Of a DNA stretch of 28,105 bases, positions 13,092 through 20,606 are shown in pieces. The notes under the pieces were generated by a model that saw only the letters and a program-made list of their open reading frames with translations, ran no database searches and was not told where the DNA came from. The stretch's first letter is position 1. Each line of letters opens with the position of its first letter. This DNA is from Phytohabitans sp036906915 (GTDB taxonomy: Bacteria > Actinomycetota > Actinomycetes > Mycobacteriales > Micromonosporaceae), in NCBI RefSeq assembly GCF_036906915.1, contig NZ_JBAKHX010000091.1, forward strand, positions 1 through 28,105, read 5' to 3'. The position numbers and the translations under genes are program-made.

Positions 13092-14174
13092 GCGGTATCC
13101 AGGCGGTCCACTTTGGCCTTGTGTGGGATCGTGGCGGGCGTGGGCCTGCTCGTTGCCACCGCGATGACCTCGGCCATAGCCGGGACGCCGGCGTCTGACC
13201 CCGCGGCCGGCGGTTGCCGGGCAACCGCGCGCGTCGACGCGCAATGGGGCACCGGGACGGCCGCGGGTCAAGTCCTCACCGTCACGATTACCAACACCGC
13301 GGCGACCACCGCGACGAAATGGACCGTGGCGTGGACACTCGGCGCGGGGCAGCGGGTCGTATCCGCATGGAACGCCACCGTCAGCACGACCGGCACCACC
13401 GTGACCGCTGTCAACGCCGCACACAACGGAGTCCTCGCCCCCGCGGCGTCGACCACATTCGGGATGCAGCTGTCCGGTGTCGCGCCGACACCCGCCCCGA
13501 GTTGCGGCAACGATACGTCCACGTCACCCACTGCCGGCACCACACCGCCCGGCGGGCATGACGTCACGGTCACCGAGGCCGACAACCAGCGCAACGTCAC
13601 CCTGATCGTCGGGCAGACGCTCGGCATCGCCCTCGGACCCGACTTCGTCACGCCCACGGTCAGCAGCCCCGCCCTCGAGCGACTCTCCACCAGCGGCGGA
13701 TACCCCACCGGGCAACCCCTCACCGCGTCATACCGCGCGGTGGCGGCGGGCTCGGCCGACATCACCACACACACCGACTACGCCTGCTTGCACGCCTCGC
13801 CACCATGCGCGCTGCCCACCACACTGTGGACACTACGCGTCACCGTCGTGGACGGACCCGACACCGGCCAGACCGTCACCGTGTCCACAGCCGACAATCT
13901 GAGCACGGTGCGGCTGCGCGTCGGCGACACGCTCGTGGTGAACCTGCCCAGCGCCTACCTGCCGCCGAGGGTCACTACCAGCGGGATCGTCGTCCAACGC
14001 GATGTCGCTGGCGGCTATCCCACGGGCCAGCCACTCGTCGCCCGCTATCTCGCCGCGGCAGCGGGACAGACCGACGTGTCCACCCAGACAGACGACCCCT
14101 GCAACCACCTGCCGACACCCTGCCCGTCGCCCACCGTCCGCTGGACCATCCACATCATCGTGACCACCACCTGA
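13089..14174 (+). CDS. Secreted CBM2 protein with two tandem C-terminal beta-repeats
   Basis: A 361-residue exported protein. Residues 1-31 are a signal peptide (RR followed by a hydrophobic core, then AIAGTPA). Residues 43-139 form a family-2 carbohydrate-binding module bounded by C43 and C139, with the typical W53, W78, W82 and W94 and a GVLAPAASTTFGMQLSG end; CBM2 binds cellulose or chitin/xylan. A Ser/Thr/Pro/Gly linker (141-156) leads to two repeats, about 158-255 and 261-358. Both have a V-T-V-x-x-A-D-N start, a VGxTL strand, a GGYPTGQPL block, an AAGxxD(I/V)xT block, a Cys pair (C233/C240 and C338/C345) and a W-T-(L/I) end. The strand pattern recalls chagasin (I42 inhibitor) or Ig-like folds, but the inhibitor NPTTG motif is absent. 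No catalytic domain is seen. The start lacks an SD. Confidence 0.8.
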   Translation: MAVSRRSTLALCGIVAGVGLLVATAMTSAIAGTPASDPAAGGCRATARVDAQWGTGTAAGQVLTVTITNTAATTATKWTVAWTLGAGQRVVSAWNATVSTTGTTVTAVNAAHNGVLAPAASTTFGMQLSGVAPTPAPSCGNDTSTSPTAGTTPPGGHDVTVTEADNQRNVTLIVGQTLGIALGPDFVTPTVSSPALERLSTSGGYPTGQPLTASYRAVAAGSADITTHTDYACLHASPPCALPTTLWTLRVTVVDGPDTGQTVTVSTADNLSTVRLRVGDTLVVNLPSAYLPPRVTTSGIVVQRDVAGGYPTGQPLVARYLAAAAGQTDVSTQTDDPCNHLPTPCPSPTVRWTIHIIVTTT

Positions 14175-14475
14175 GCACGACAGGACGGAACCGCGCCGAG
14201 CGGGGCCTCGCTGATCAGCGGTAGACGTACGCAGCGCGTACGACCCGCCCCGCCGGACACCGAGATCACCGTTGGTCAACGCTTCCTCGCCTGCCTCCTC
14301 GGGCCGGACCGAAAGGCTGGTGTCGCTGCTCACCGACGACGCCGTCGCGTGTCGATTCACCAAGCGTCCGCCTCGACGCCCCGAATGAATGCGCGGACCA
14401 CGCCGCTCAGCGCTGCGCCGAGCGCGGCCCGCCATGCCCCCGAGGGGGGTGGCGGGCCGGCTGCTCCCCGGACCG
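14175..14475. terminator. Convergent intergenic region with terminator hairpins
   Basis: These 301 bp separate two convergent genes for secreted proteins. CGTACGC (14226-14232) with GCGTACG (14236-14242) forms a small hairpin suited to the plus-strand gene. GGCCCGCC (14426-14433) with GGCGGGCC (14451-14458), extended inward by a C-run/G-run pairing, forms a strong hairpin 17 nt beyond the minus-strand stop. I see no gene here. Confidence 0.5.
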
Positions 14476-15897
14476 CTACCCCTGCGTCCCGGCGCTGCGG
14501 GGCCAGCCGCCGCGGCGGTACTGGCCCGCGGTGACGGTCATCGTCTGGGTCGCGCCCGAGATGCTGCCGCTGGAGTACAGGCCGCCGGTGCTGGTGCCGC
14601 TCACGCTGCCACCGGTGTAGATGGTGTAGGTCTGGCCGTTGGTGATCCGGTTGGACGAGAAGACGATCTCCCGGAAGCCCTTCGGCGCGCGGTAGGACGC
14701 CAGCACCTGGGTGCCAGAGACGACATGCACGATGGTGCCGGCGGCCTGGTTGGAGCTGAATACCGGGGCCACCCAGCCCTGCCCGTTGGCCGGCACCGTG
14801 TTGAACACCGCCAACGAGGTCATGCCGGCGCCGAGCACGACGCCGCCGCTGAAGGAAATGGTGCCGTCGGCGTCCAGCGCGCCGTCGCCTCCCCGGATGC
14901 CGCTGGTCGGGCCGTTGACCACCACGGTGCCGCCAGAGAAGGTGAGCGAGCCGTTGGAGTCGAAACCGTCGGTCCCCGAGGAGGCCACGGTGGAGCCCCC
15001 GGTGACCCGGATGAAGGCGTTGGGAGCGGGGGTGAAGTCGGGCACCCCTTCCTCCGCGGAGTTGATCGCGTCGTCGCTCGCGACGACGTTGCTGGTGCCG
15101 CCGCTGATGGTCACCTGCATCGCTTCCAGCGCCTCGTACGACCTGGTGACGTTGATGTTCCCGCCGGAGATGTTCAGCGCGTTCTCGCCCTTGATGCCAT
15201 CATCGGCCGCGGAGACCGAGATCGTGCCGTTGGCGATGTTGACGACGCCCTTACCGGCCTCGGTCTCGTTCGACTTGATGCCGTCGCCGCCGGTGGAGGT
15301 CACGTTGATGGTGCCGCCGTTGATGGTGAGTGAGTCCTTGCCGCGGATGGCGTCGTCCACGGAGTTCACCGTGATCGTGCCGGATTGGATGACCAGGTCG
15401 TCCTTGCTGACGATCCCGTCCTGGTAGTTGGCCCGCACGGTCAGTGAGCCGCTGCCGGCGATGGTCAGGTCGGCCGTGCTGAACAGGGCCGCGTCTGGCT
15501 CATCGGTGTTCGTGTAGCGCGAGGCGTCGGTGAGGGTGTTGCTGGTTCCGGAAGCGAGCGTGACCGTCACGACATCGGCGGCGGCTACGTGCAGCGCCGA
15601 CGAACTCGAGTTGGTGATCGAGGCGCCACTGAGGAGAAGTTCCACCGCACCTGCCGCGGCCGTGTCCACCTTGACATAGCCGTTGTTCAGCGTGCCGCTG
15701 ATCTGATACGTACCCGGGGCGGTGATCGTGATGGCGCCTCCCGCAACGGTGACGTTGCTGCCGGAGACGGTCGCGCTGGAGCCGTTGAGCGTGATGGTGG
15801 CCGTGGGGGCGGCGTTCGCCGGCCCGACAAGGGGACCGGCCACCAGCATGGCGGTGAGCCCGGCGAGTACGACCGTGCTCCGAGCTGTGTGTCTCAT
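14476..15897 (-). CDS. Secreted Cthe_2159-type carbohydrate-binding beta-helix protein
   Basis: A 473-residue exported protein. The signal peptide (about 1-29) ends in ANA|AP. Most of the mature protein is a right-handed beta-helix of short coils: repeated blocks such as DDAIRGKDSLTINGGTINV, GGDGIKSNE, ADDGIKGENALNISGGNINV, DDAINSAEEG and TDGFDSNGSLTFSGGTVVV. This is the pattern of the carbohydrate-binding domain family named after Clostridium thermocellum Cthe_2159, described as binding cellulose and acidic polysaccharides with Ca2+ at the Asp-rich turns. A beta-sandwich-like end (about 375-460) precedes an Arg/Gly tail. There is no LPxTG or membrane anchor. Start ATG 15897, 25 nt after the VTC gene stop, and last gene of the DUF4956-VTC operon. 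The enzyme activity, if any, is unknown. Confidence 0.85.
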   Translation of the reverse strand: MRHTARSTVVLAGLTAMLVAGPLVGPANAAPTATITLNGSSATVSGSNVTVAGGAITITAPGTYQISGTLNNGYVKVDTAAAGAVELLLSGASITNSSSSALHVAAADVVTVTLASGTSNTLTDASRYTNTDEPDAALFSTADLTIAGSGSLTVRANYQDGIVSKDDLVIQSGTITVNSVDDAIRGKDSLTINGGTINVTSTGGDGIKSNETEAGKGVVNIANGTISVSAADDGIKGENALNISGGNINVTRSYEALEAMQVTISGGTSNVVASDDAINSAEEGVPDFTPAPNAFIRVTGGSTVASSGTDGFDSNGSLTFSGGTVVVNGPTSGIRGGDGALDADGTISFSGGVVLGAGMTSLAVFNTVPANGQGWVAPVFSSNQAAGTIVHVVSGTQVLASYRAPKGFREIVFSSNRITNGQTYTIYTGGSVSGTSTGGLYSSGSISGATQTMTVTAGQYRRGGWPRSAGTQG

Positions 15898-15922
15898 GAC
15901 GCTCCTGTCCTTGATGGATCAG

Positions 15923-16732
15923 TCAACTGGCGGACAGCCAGCGAATGGCCTCGGTGGTCCCCAGCCCTTCCGGGGCGGGGAAGTGTCGGCGAAGGGTGCG
16001 CCGCCACGGGAGGGCAGGTAGGTCCGGCCGGAGGGCGGCCAGGCCGGTGCCGTACTTCGAGATGCGGATGGGGCGCAGGCTGCCGGTCCACAGCGCCCGG
16101 TCGACGGCCGACGGTGTGGCACCGGTCTTGGTCTCCACGATCACCAGGCCGGGCAGGTGCAGGCGGCGGCAGTCCGCGGCCTCGAAGGCCAGGTCGGTGT
16201 CGATGGTCACCCGCGCGGCCGCGCCCGGCAGCAGTAGCGTGATCCGGTCGTACCGGGAGATGAGGGTGGGCGAGAAGGACATCCGGCGACTGTCGATGGC
16301 CAGGTTGTCCAGGACGTGATCGACGTAATCGCGGCCGGGCGTGATGGCGTCGCGCCAGGCCGGTTCGTAGGGCAACCGGTCCTTGACCGTGCACTCCCGC
16401 GCGCCCCGGGTCTTGACCTCCAGCCAGCACTGGTTGGAGTCCAGGTAGGTGCGGGTGCGGATCTTGAACCGGCGCCGCCGCCGATACGTGGCCAGCCGGT
16501 AACTGACCAGGTCGGGGGTGTCGAAGTACACGGACTCGTAGCCGAACGACCGGCGGCCGTCGATCTCCAGGACGCGCGTAGCGGGGTCGAGCCCGGCCAA
16601 CAGTTCGGGCACCCGCTGCACGGGAAGCAGGTACTTGCGGTCGAAGCGGGTTTGCAGCGCGGCGCACGCCACCAGCTCGTCCAGCCCCACGGGGTCCAGC
16701 GACCACAGCGGCGGGCAGAGCCGGGGGATCAT
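15923..16732 (-). CDS. VTC domain (polyphosphate polymerase-like) protein
   Basis: A 269-residue protein with the VTC/triphosphate-tunnel fold, which in yeast Vtc4 makes polyphosphate from ATP. The tunnel's charged strands are visible: RFDRKYLLP (R29, R32, K33), YFDTPDL (69-75), the basic strand RRRRRFKIRTRTY (84-96), CWLEVKTRG (E105, K107), VIVETKTG (E200, K202) and SKYG (225-228). All expected Lys/Arg/Glu positions are present, so it is probably an active enzyme on a nucleotide triphosphate or inorganic polyphosphate. It has no membrane segment, and the adjacent DUF4956 protein may provide one. ATGA overlap with the DUF4956 stop (16729-16732) shows tight coupling. The bacterial product is not established. 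Confidence 0.9.
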   Translation of the reverse strand: MIPRLCPPLWSLDPVGLDELVACAALQTRFDRKYLLPVQRVPELLAGLDPATRVLEIDGRRSFGYESVYFDTPDLVSYRLATYRRRRRFKIRTRTYLDSNQCWLEVKTRGARECTVKDRLPYEPAWRDAITPGRDYVDHVLDNLAIDSRRMSFSPTLISRYDRITLLLPGAAARVTIDTDLAFEAADCRRLHLPGLVIVETKTGATPSAVDRALWTGSLRPIRISKYGTGLAALRPDLPALPWRRTLRRHFPAPEGLGTTEAIRWLSAS

Positions 16733-17325
16733 CGGTGCAACCCAGGCTGGATCGGCCGGGGCAGGCTCGCGGCGCCCGTCGGAGATTGGTGGGAGTACCG
16801 CACCTCCACCACCGTCGTGTCGTTGACCAGGTCGAGCCGTTCCACCCTGACCTCGTGCACCCGCGCGCCGAGCAGCCCTTCCAGGTGGGACACGAGCGAG
16901 ACCGAGTTGATCGCCGCGGAATCCAGCACCACGATCTGTCGACGGTAGCTACGGAACAACCGCGGATGATCGCCGACGTACATTACTGCCAGGATCAATG
17001 CCATGAGCCCGACCACCAGCGGAATCGACGAGCCGCCCAGCGGACCAAGAATGCCCAATGCCAATGCGCAGAAGTAGTACGCCACCTCATGCTGGTCCAG
17101 TTCGGTGGAGCGCAGGCGAATGATCGACAGTACTCCGAACAGGCCCAGGCCGAGCCCCATGCCGACGTCGCTGGAACTCAGCGTAGTGGCCACCGCGAGC
17201 ACCCCGACATTGACGCCTAGATATGCCGCTACCAGATCTCGGCGGCGATGCCGGCGAAAGTACAGGCCGAACACCAGCAGGGACACTGCGAACAGGTCAA
17301 TCGCGAAGATCACTAATCGCAACAT
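16729..17325 (-). CDS. DUF4956 family membrane protein
   Basis: A 198-residue membrane protein. Hydrophobic segments lie at about 1-22, 33-49, 58-68 (GMGLGLGLFGVLSI) and 82-118 (split in two), with a cytosolic C-terminal domain from about 120 to 198 beginning DHPRLFRSYRRQ. The conserved stretch LFGVLSIIRLRSTELDQHEVAYYF marks DUF4956, a family almost always encoded beside VTC-domain proteins. By analogy with yeast Vtc1 it may anchor the VTC enzyme and form part of a polyphosphate-translocating channel; this is inference. Start ATG 17325; the next gene starts within its stop codon. Confidence 0.88.
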   Translation of the reverse strand: MLRLVIFAIDLFAVSLLVFGLYFRRHRRRDLVAAYLGVNVGVLAVATTLSSSDVGMGLGLGLFGVLSIIRLRSTELDQHEVAYYFCALALGILGPLGGSSIPLVVGLMALILAVMYVGDHPRLFRSYRRQIVVLDSAAINSVSLVSHLEGLLGARVHEVRVERLDLVNDTTVVEVRYSHQSPTGAASLPRPIQPGLHR

Positions 17326-17432
17326 GATGACGACGTCTCCCGGAAGGTCGGGCGGGCTGTCGAGGAAACGTCGGCAACGGTGCTGACGTCATGCGATACA
17401 GTGACGGCCGTCAATTGATGGCGAACGTTAGG
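17326..17432 (-). promoter_or_regulatory. Upstream region of the DUF4956-VTC operon
   Basis: This 107-bp gap must hold the operon promoter unless transcription reads through from the nucleotidyltransferase gene. On the minus strand a TTGACG occurs (plus-strand CGTCAA at 17409-17414), but no well-spaced -10 follows. It is unusually AT-rich next to the nucleotidyltransferase stop. Confidence 0.25.
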
Positions 17433-18017
17433 TTAACAGACGGTTGCGGTTGCGACAAGGTGCGGCGTCAGGGCCTCGGCAAGGTAGACGAGTGTCGGTG
17501 AGTCAGGCACGGCTTCCGTGATCATTTGGGTGTCGAAGCCAATGATCCGTACGCTGACCGACCGGCTCCGAGCGCTTGAGCACCACGGAGCCTTTCCCTG
17601 GCCGGCCGGCGGTCCGTAGACGGCCAGGCCGTGCCGGCGGCACACCTCGGCGTACAGGATCAGATCCAGGTCTCCGTCCTGGCCCGCGCCCAGCACGGCC
17701 CTGACCTCGTCGCCGTCGACCACGACGTGCAACTCGTACGGGCAGTCGCCGAGGTTCGCGGCGGTGGCGGCGGTGATGACGCTCATCTCCAGCCCGATCG
17801 TCGGCCACTGCCGCGCCGTGCTGATCAGGCGGTCGCGCATGCGCATCTGGACGCGGACATCCGTCGGCTCGGCTATCACCGCGAGCACGTCAACGTCGCT
17901 GCGGCTGGCGATGTAGCCGCCCAGCACCGCCGAGCCGTGCAGATAGACCCCGACGAGGCCGGCTCCCGGCTCGGCCAGCAGCGCGCCTGCCAGCGCGGTC
18001 ACATACTGGCGTGGCAC
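17433..18017 (-). CDS. AadA-like nucleotidyltransferase with atypical C-terminus
   Basis: A 194-residue protein. The N-terminal ~140 residues are a pol-beta-type nucleotidyltransferase: GVYLHGSAVLGGYIASRSDVDVLAV carries the GS-x(9+)-DxD active site, and YELHVVVDGDEV with DLDLILYAEVCRRHG matches the AadA (streptomycin/spectinomycin adenylyltransferase) core, ending in AVYGPPA. Real AadA-like proteins continue for about 110 more residues as an all-helical DUF4111 domain that holds the substrate. Here the frame instead reads GQGKAPWCSSARSRSVSV and stops early at VATATVC. A frameshift or truncation is likely, so antibiotic-modifying activity is doubtful. Start GTG 18017. Confidence 0.6.
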   Translation of the reverse strand: MPRQYVTALAGALLAEPGAGLVGVYLHGSAVLGGYIASRSDVDVLAVIAEPTDVRVQMRMRDRLISTARQWPTIGLEMSVITAATAANLGDCPYELHVVVDGDEVRAVLGAGQDGDLDLILYAEVCRRHGLAVYGPPAGQGKAPWCSSARSRSVSVRIIGFDTQMITEAVPDSPTLVYLAEALTPHLVATATVC

Positions 18018-18382
18018 CCGGGCAGGCTACCCAGTCGGCTGCCCGGGGACCACCCGTTTGTCGGACCGGTACGCAGACTCGAGCACCCAGGCAAGGCTCC
18101 GGCGACGGTCGGCGCAAGCTCGCGGCGGTGGACCCAACCATCGATGACAACCTGTAACCGCAAGTCACGCAAGATCTTGCGACCTGACGTCCGCGTATCC
18201 GGAATTCCCAGTTCCCGATGTCCGCTGACATCAGCCTGGAAAAGGCTCACGGAGTACTCACCCGCACCGCGGCGGAACCAACCGCCAGGCGACCTGCTCA
18301 CGCACCCTGCCGAATCAGCACACACGACGAGACATTCATCGCGGGCTAACGGTCGAAGCGGTAAACGTTCGTGGTCGCCGCA
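18018..18382. other. 365-bp gap with a perfect 14-bp palindrome
   Basis: No supported gene. CGCAAGATCTTGCG at 18168-18181 is a perfect palindrome, preceded by another CGCAAG copy at 18159-18164. The region lies upstream of the nucleotidyltransferase (-) and downstream of the TetR gene (-). It may hold an operator or be the remains of lost genes. Confidence 0.35.
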
Positions 18383-18967
18383 CTAGCTCTCAAGTCGGTG
18401 CGGGGCGATGGCGGCCTCGATCTGCTCGCGCATCCAGCCGGCGAGGGTGCCCTCGCGATGGATCGCCCAGCCGATCATCGCGCCGTGGTAGGTGGTTTCG
18501 ACGAGCTTCGCGAGCGCCGCGACGTCGGTGCCGGGACGCAGCTCGCCGGCTGCGAGCGCGGCGTCCAGGTCGCGCCCGATGCGGGCACGGACGGCTCGCG
18601 CCCCGCGAAGGGTCTCCACGTGAAAGTCCGGATCGGCGAGGTCGAGTTGGAGCATCGCGACCGAGTTGGCCATCAGCTCGGGCGTGGCGACGGGGTCAAC
18701 GGCGAGCACCAGCCCATCGACGACGCGCGCGAGCGGCGAGGCGGCCGTCGAGCGGTCCAAGGCGTCCACCCAGAGATCGACCCCTCGCTTGTCGGCCGCG
18801 AGCAGGAGGTCGCGCTTGGTCCCGAAGCGCTGGACGAGCGTCGCGGCCGACAGGCCGACCTCCGCGGCGGCCGCGGCGAACGTGACGCGGGCCGGGCCGA
18901 CGCGGTGGGCGAGGGCGAGTACGGCGTCCAGGACCGCCTCGTCGCTGATCGTTCTTGGGCGCGGCAT
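18383..18967 (-). CDS. TetR family transcriptional regulator
   Basis: A 194-residue repressor with an N-terminal TetR HTH (about 5-52): ISDEAVLDAVLALAHRVGPA, then VTFAAAAAEVGLSAATLVQRF and GTKRDLLLAA. The C-terminal ligand/dimer domain is helical with VETTYHGAMIGWAIH near the end. The start ATG shares its A with the TGA of the upstream SDR gene (TGATG at 18965-18969), so the two are translationally coupled and the regulator controls its own operon. A matching operator candidate sits in front of the SDR gene. The ligand is unknown, possibly the SDR's substrate. Confidence 0.92.
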   Translation of the reverse strand: MPRPRTISDEAVLDAVLALAHRVGPARVTFAAAAAEVGLSAATLVQRFGTKRDLLLAADKRGVDLWVDALDRSTAASPLARVVDGLVLAVDPVATPELMANSVAMLQLDLADPDFHVETLRGARAVRARIGRDLDAALAAGELRPGTDVAALAKLVETTYHGAMIGWAIHREGTLAGWMREQIEAAIAPHRLES

Positions 18968-19881
18968 CAGGTGAGGGTCGGCATCCCGCTGGTCAGCGTC
19001 TCCTGACGGGCTTGAAGGTCGACGGCGCCCCAATCCGGTCGCGTGCCGTCGGCGTCCACCAGGTCGTAGACGCGCATGAGGTCCCATGAGCCGAGGCACT
19101 GGCCGGTGAACCGGTCCCGATCAGGATCGGCCGCGAGGGCGGCGATCCCGCGACCGAGCAGATGCGGCGTCTCGGAGTGGCCGAAGAAGGGCACCCGCTC
19201 GGCCGCGTCGCGCCACGTCTCCTCGGTCACGCCGAAGTGGTCGAGCATCGATTCCGACCGCAGGTAGCCGGGCGTGACGCTCAGGGCGGTGACGCCGTGC
19301 GGCTGGAGCTCGTGCGCGAGCGCCAAGCCCATCCGGGCGACGGCCGTCTTGACGAGGTCGTACGGCATGTTCGCGCGATACGGCACGTCGTACTTGCCGT
19401 CGCCCACCTCGACCACGAGGCCACCTGTGCTCTCGAGCATGAGCGGGATCGCGAAGCGACTCGTGATCAGGTGTGTCTCGATGCCGTTGCGCAGGACGCC
19501 GAGGGTCGCGTCGAGCGGGTGCTCCCACAACGGCTTGTCCCACTGCACGAACGGGTCCCCGCCCCAGACGTCGTTGACCAGTATGTCGAGCCGCCCGTGG
19601 TCGCTGCGGATGCGTGTCACGAGCGCGCGGACGTCGTCCGCGTCGGCGTGGTCGCAGCGAACAGCGATGCCTTCGCCGCCGGCGGCTGTGACGAGCTCGG
19701 CCGTGTCCTCGATCGTCTCCGGGCGGTTCATTGGCGAGCGTCCGGCCCGTGTGGAGCGTCCGGTGCCGTAGACGGTGGCGCCGAGCGCTCCGAGTTCGAC
19801 GGCGGTCGCGCGGCCGCAGCCGCGCGTGGCGCCGGTGACTAGGGCGACCTTGTCCGCGAGTGGGTGATCATCGGTTGACAT
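18967..19881 (-). CDS. Short-chain dehydrogenase (SDR) with divergent active site
   Basis: A 304-residue SDR. The cofactor motif is TGATRGCGRA (residues 16-25; Cys replaces the usual Ile of GIG). NDVWGG replaces the usual NNAG, and the catalytic Tyr/Lys appear as YDLVK. The position 13 residues before that Tyr, normally the catalytic Ser, is an Asp in EVGDGKYD, so chemistry may differ from classical SDRs. The C-terminal ~70 residues extend past the common SDR end (GRGIAALAADPDR, then QCLGSWDLMRVYDLVDADG). Start ATG 19881 is chosen because the region upstream contains the operator. It is coupled to the tetR gene downstream. Confidence 0.85.
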   Translation of the reverse strand: MSTDDHPLADKVALVTGATRGCGRATAVELGALGATVYGTGRSTRAGRSPMNRPETIEDTAELVTAAGGEGIAVRCDHADADDVRALVTRIRSDHGRLDILVNDVWGGDPFVQWDKPLWEHPLDATLGVLRNGIETHLITSRFAIPLMLESTGGLVVEVGDGKYDVPYRANMPYDLVKTAVARMGLALAHELQPHGVTALSVTPGYLRSESMLDHFGVTEETWRDAAERVPFFGHSETPHLLGRGIAALAADPDRDRFTGQCLGSWDLMRVYDLVDADGTRPDWGAVDLQARQETLTSGMPTLT

Positions 19882-19891
19882 TCCACCACTG

Positions 19892-19914
19892 TAAATGAAC
19901 GTGCGTTTATAAAC
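19892..19914. promoter_or_regulatory. Candidate TetR operator upstream of the SDR-TetR operon
   Basis: TAAATGAACGTGCGTTTA at 19892-19909 is an 18-bp imperfect palindrome (14 of 18 positions symmetric) centred on ACGT, as for many TetR sites. It overlaps a second perfect 10-bp palindrome GTTTATAAAC at 19905-19914. Both are AT-rich against the GC-rich background and lie 11-33 nt before ATG 19881. Confidence 0.6.
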
Positions 19915-19924
19915 AAACTGCGGA

Positions 19925-20533
19925 TCAGTCCAGCAGGCGCCCGAACACACCCGACTCGATCACGATGACCGTGCCGATCAGCACGAACACGCCCGGCACG
20001 ATCCAATGCCCGAGCCTTCGCACCATCGCGATCACCTTGCGATGCGAGCCAAGCCACGACCCGGCCAGGCACCACAGCGCTATCCCGACCGCGAACACGG
20101 TTACAGTGAGCAGGCTGTCGCCCAGTTCGATGGTGCGAAACAGCGGCGTGTACACCGAGATGTTGTCCGCCCCGTTTGCGATCGTGATCCCGGTGACCGA
20201 TACCGCTCCCATGGCCGCCGCGGGTGCCGGTGGATCGCCGTCGCCACGCGCTCGGATCGCGGAAATCAATCCCTTCACACCCAACGCGAACGGCACCATG
20301 CCCAGAAGTCCGACCCACTGGTCGGGCACGATCGTCAGGCCGAGCGCGGCCACGGCCGAGACCGCCACCAGCACACCGATACCGGCGTACTGGCCCGCCC
20401 AGATCTGCCACGGCCGCGGTTTGGCCGCTGCCCGCGCGGACAGGAACAGCACCGTCAGCACGATCAGGTCGTCGACGTTCGTGCCCGCGAACACGCCAGC
20501 GGCGGTCACGACCGTGCCGACAAGATCTCCCAC
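19925..20533 (-). CDS. CadD-family (cadmium resistance) transporter
   Basis: A 202-residue membrane protein of the cadmium-resistance transporter/LysE-related group. The N-terminal FAGTNVDDLIVLTVLFL (about 17-33) is the family signature; helices follow at about 47-67, 73-95, 118-135 (ITIANGADNISVYTPLF, a repeated version of the N-D-D motif), 141-160 and 176-198. Such proteins export Cd2+ or other cations; the substrate here is unproven. Its length equals the usual ~205. Start GTG 20533 is chosen because the family begins right at this point and upstream residues are not hydrophobic. Divergent from the short ORF at 20607. Confidence 0.85.
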   Translation of the reverse strand: MGDLVGTVVTAAGVFAGTNVDDLIVLTVLFLSARAAAKPRPWQIWAGQYAGIGVLVAVSAVAALGLTIVPDQWVGLLGMVPFALGVKGLISAIRARGDGDPPAPAAAMGAVSVTGITIANGADNISVYTPLFRTIELGDSLLTVTVFAVGIALWCLAGSWLGSHRKVIAMVRRLGHWIVPGVFVLIGTVIVIESGVFGRLLD

Positions 20534-20606
20534 GACGCGGCAGTGTACGGCGTTCGTTCCGATCGTCTGGTGGCAATGATTCCCTGTCGAGATAGCCTCC
20601 TGAGAC

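Noticed and set aside
14389..15333. A 314-codon plus-strand frame
   Set aside because: Mirror of the beta-helix protein gene; Gly/Ala/Arg-rich with no motif, while the opposite strand has a signal peptide and repeats.
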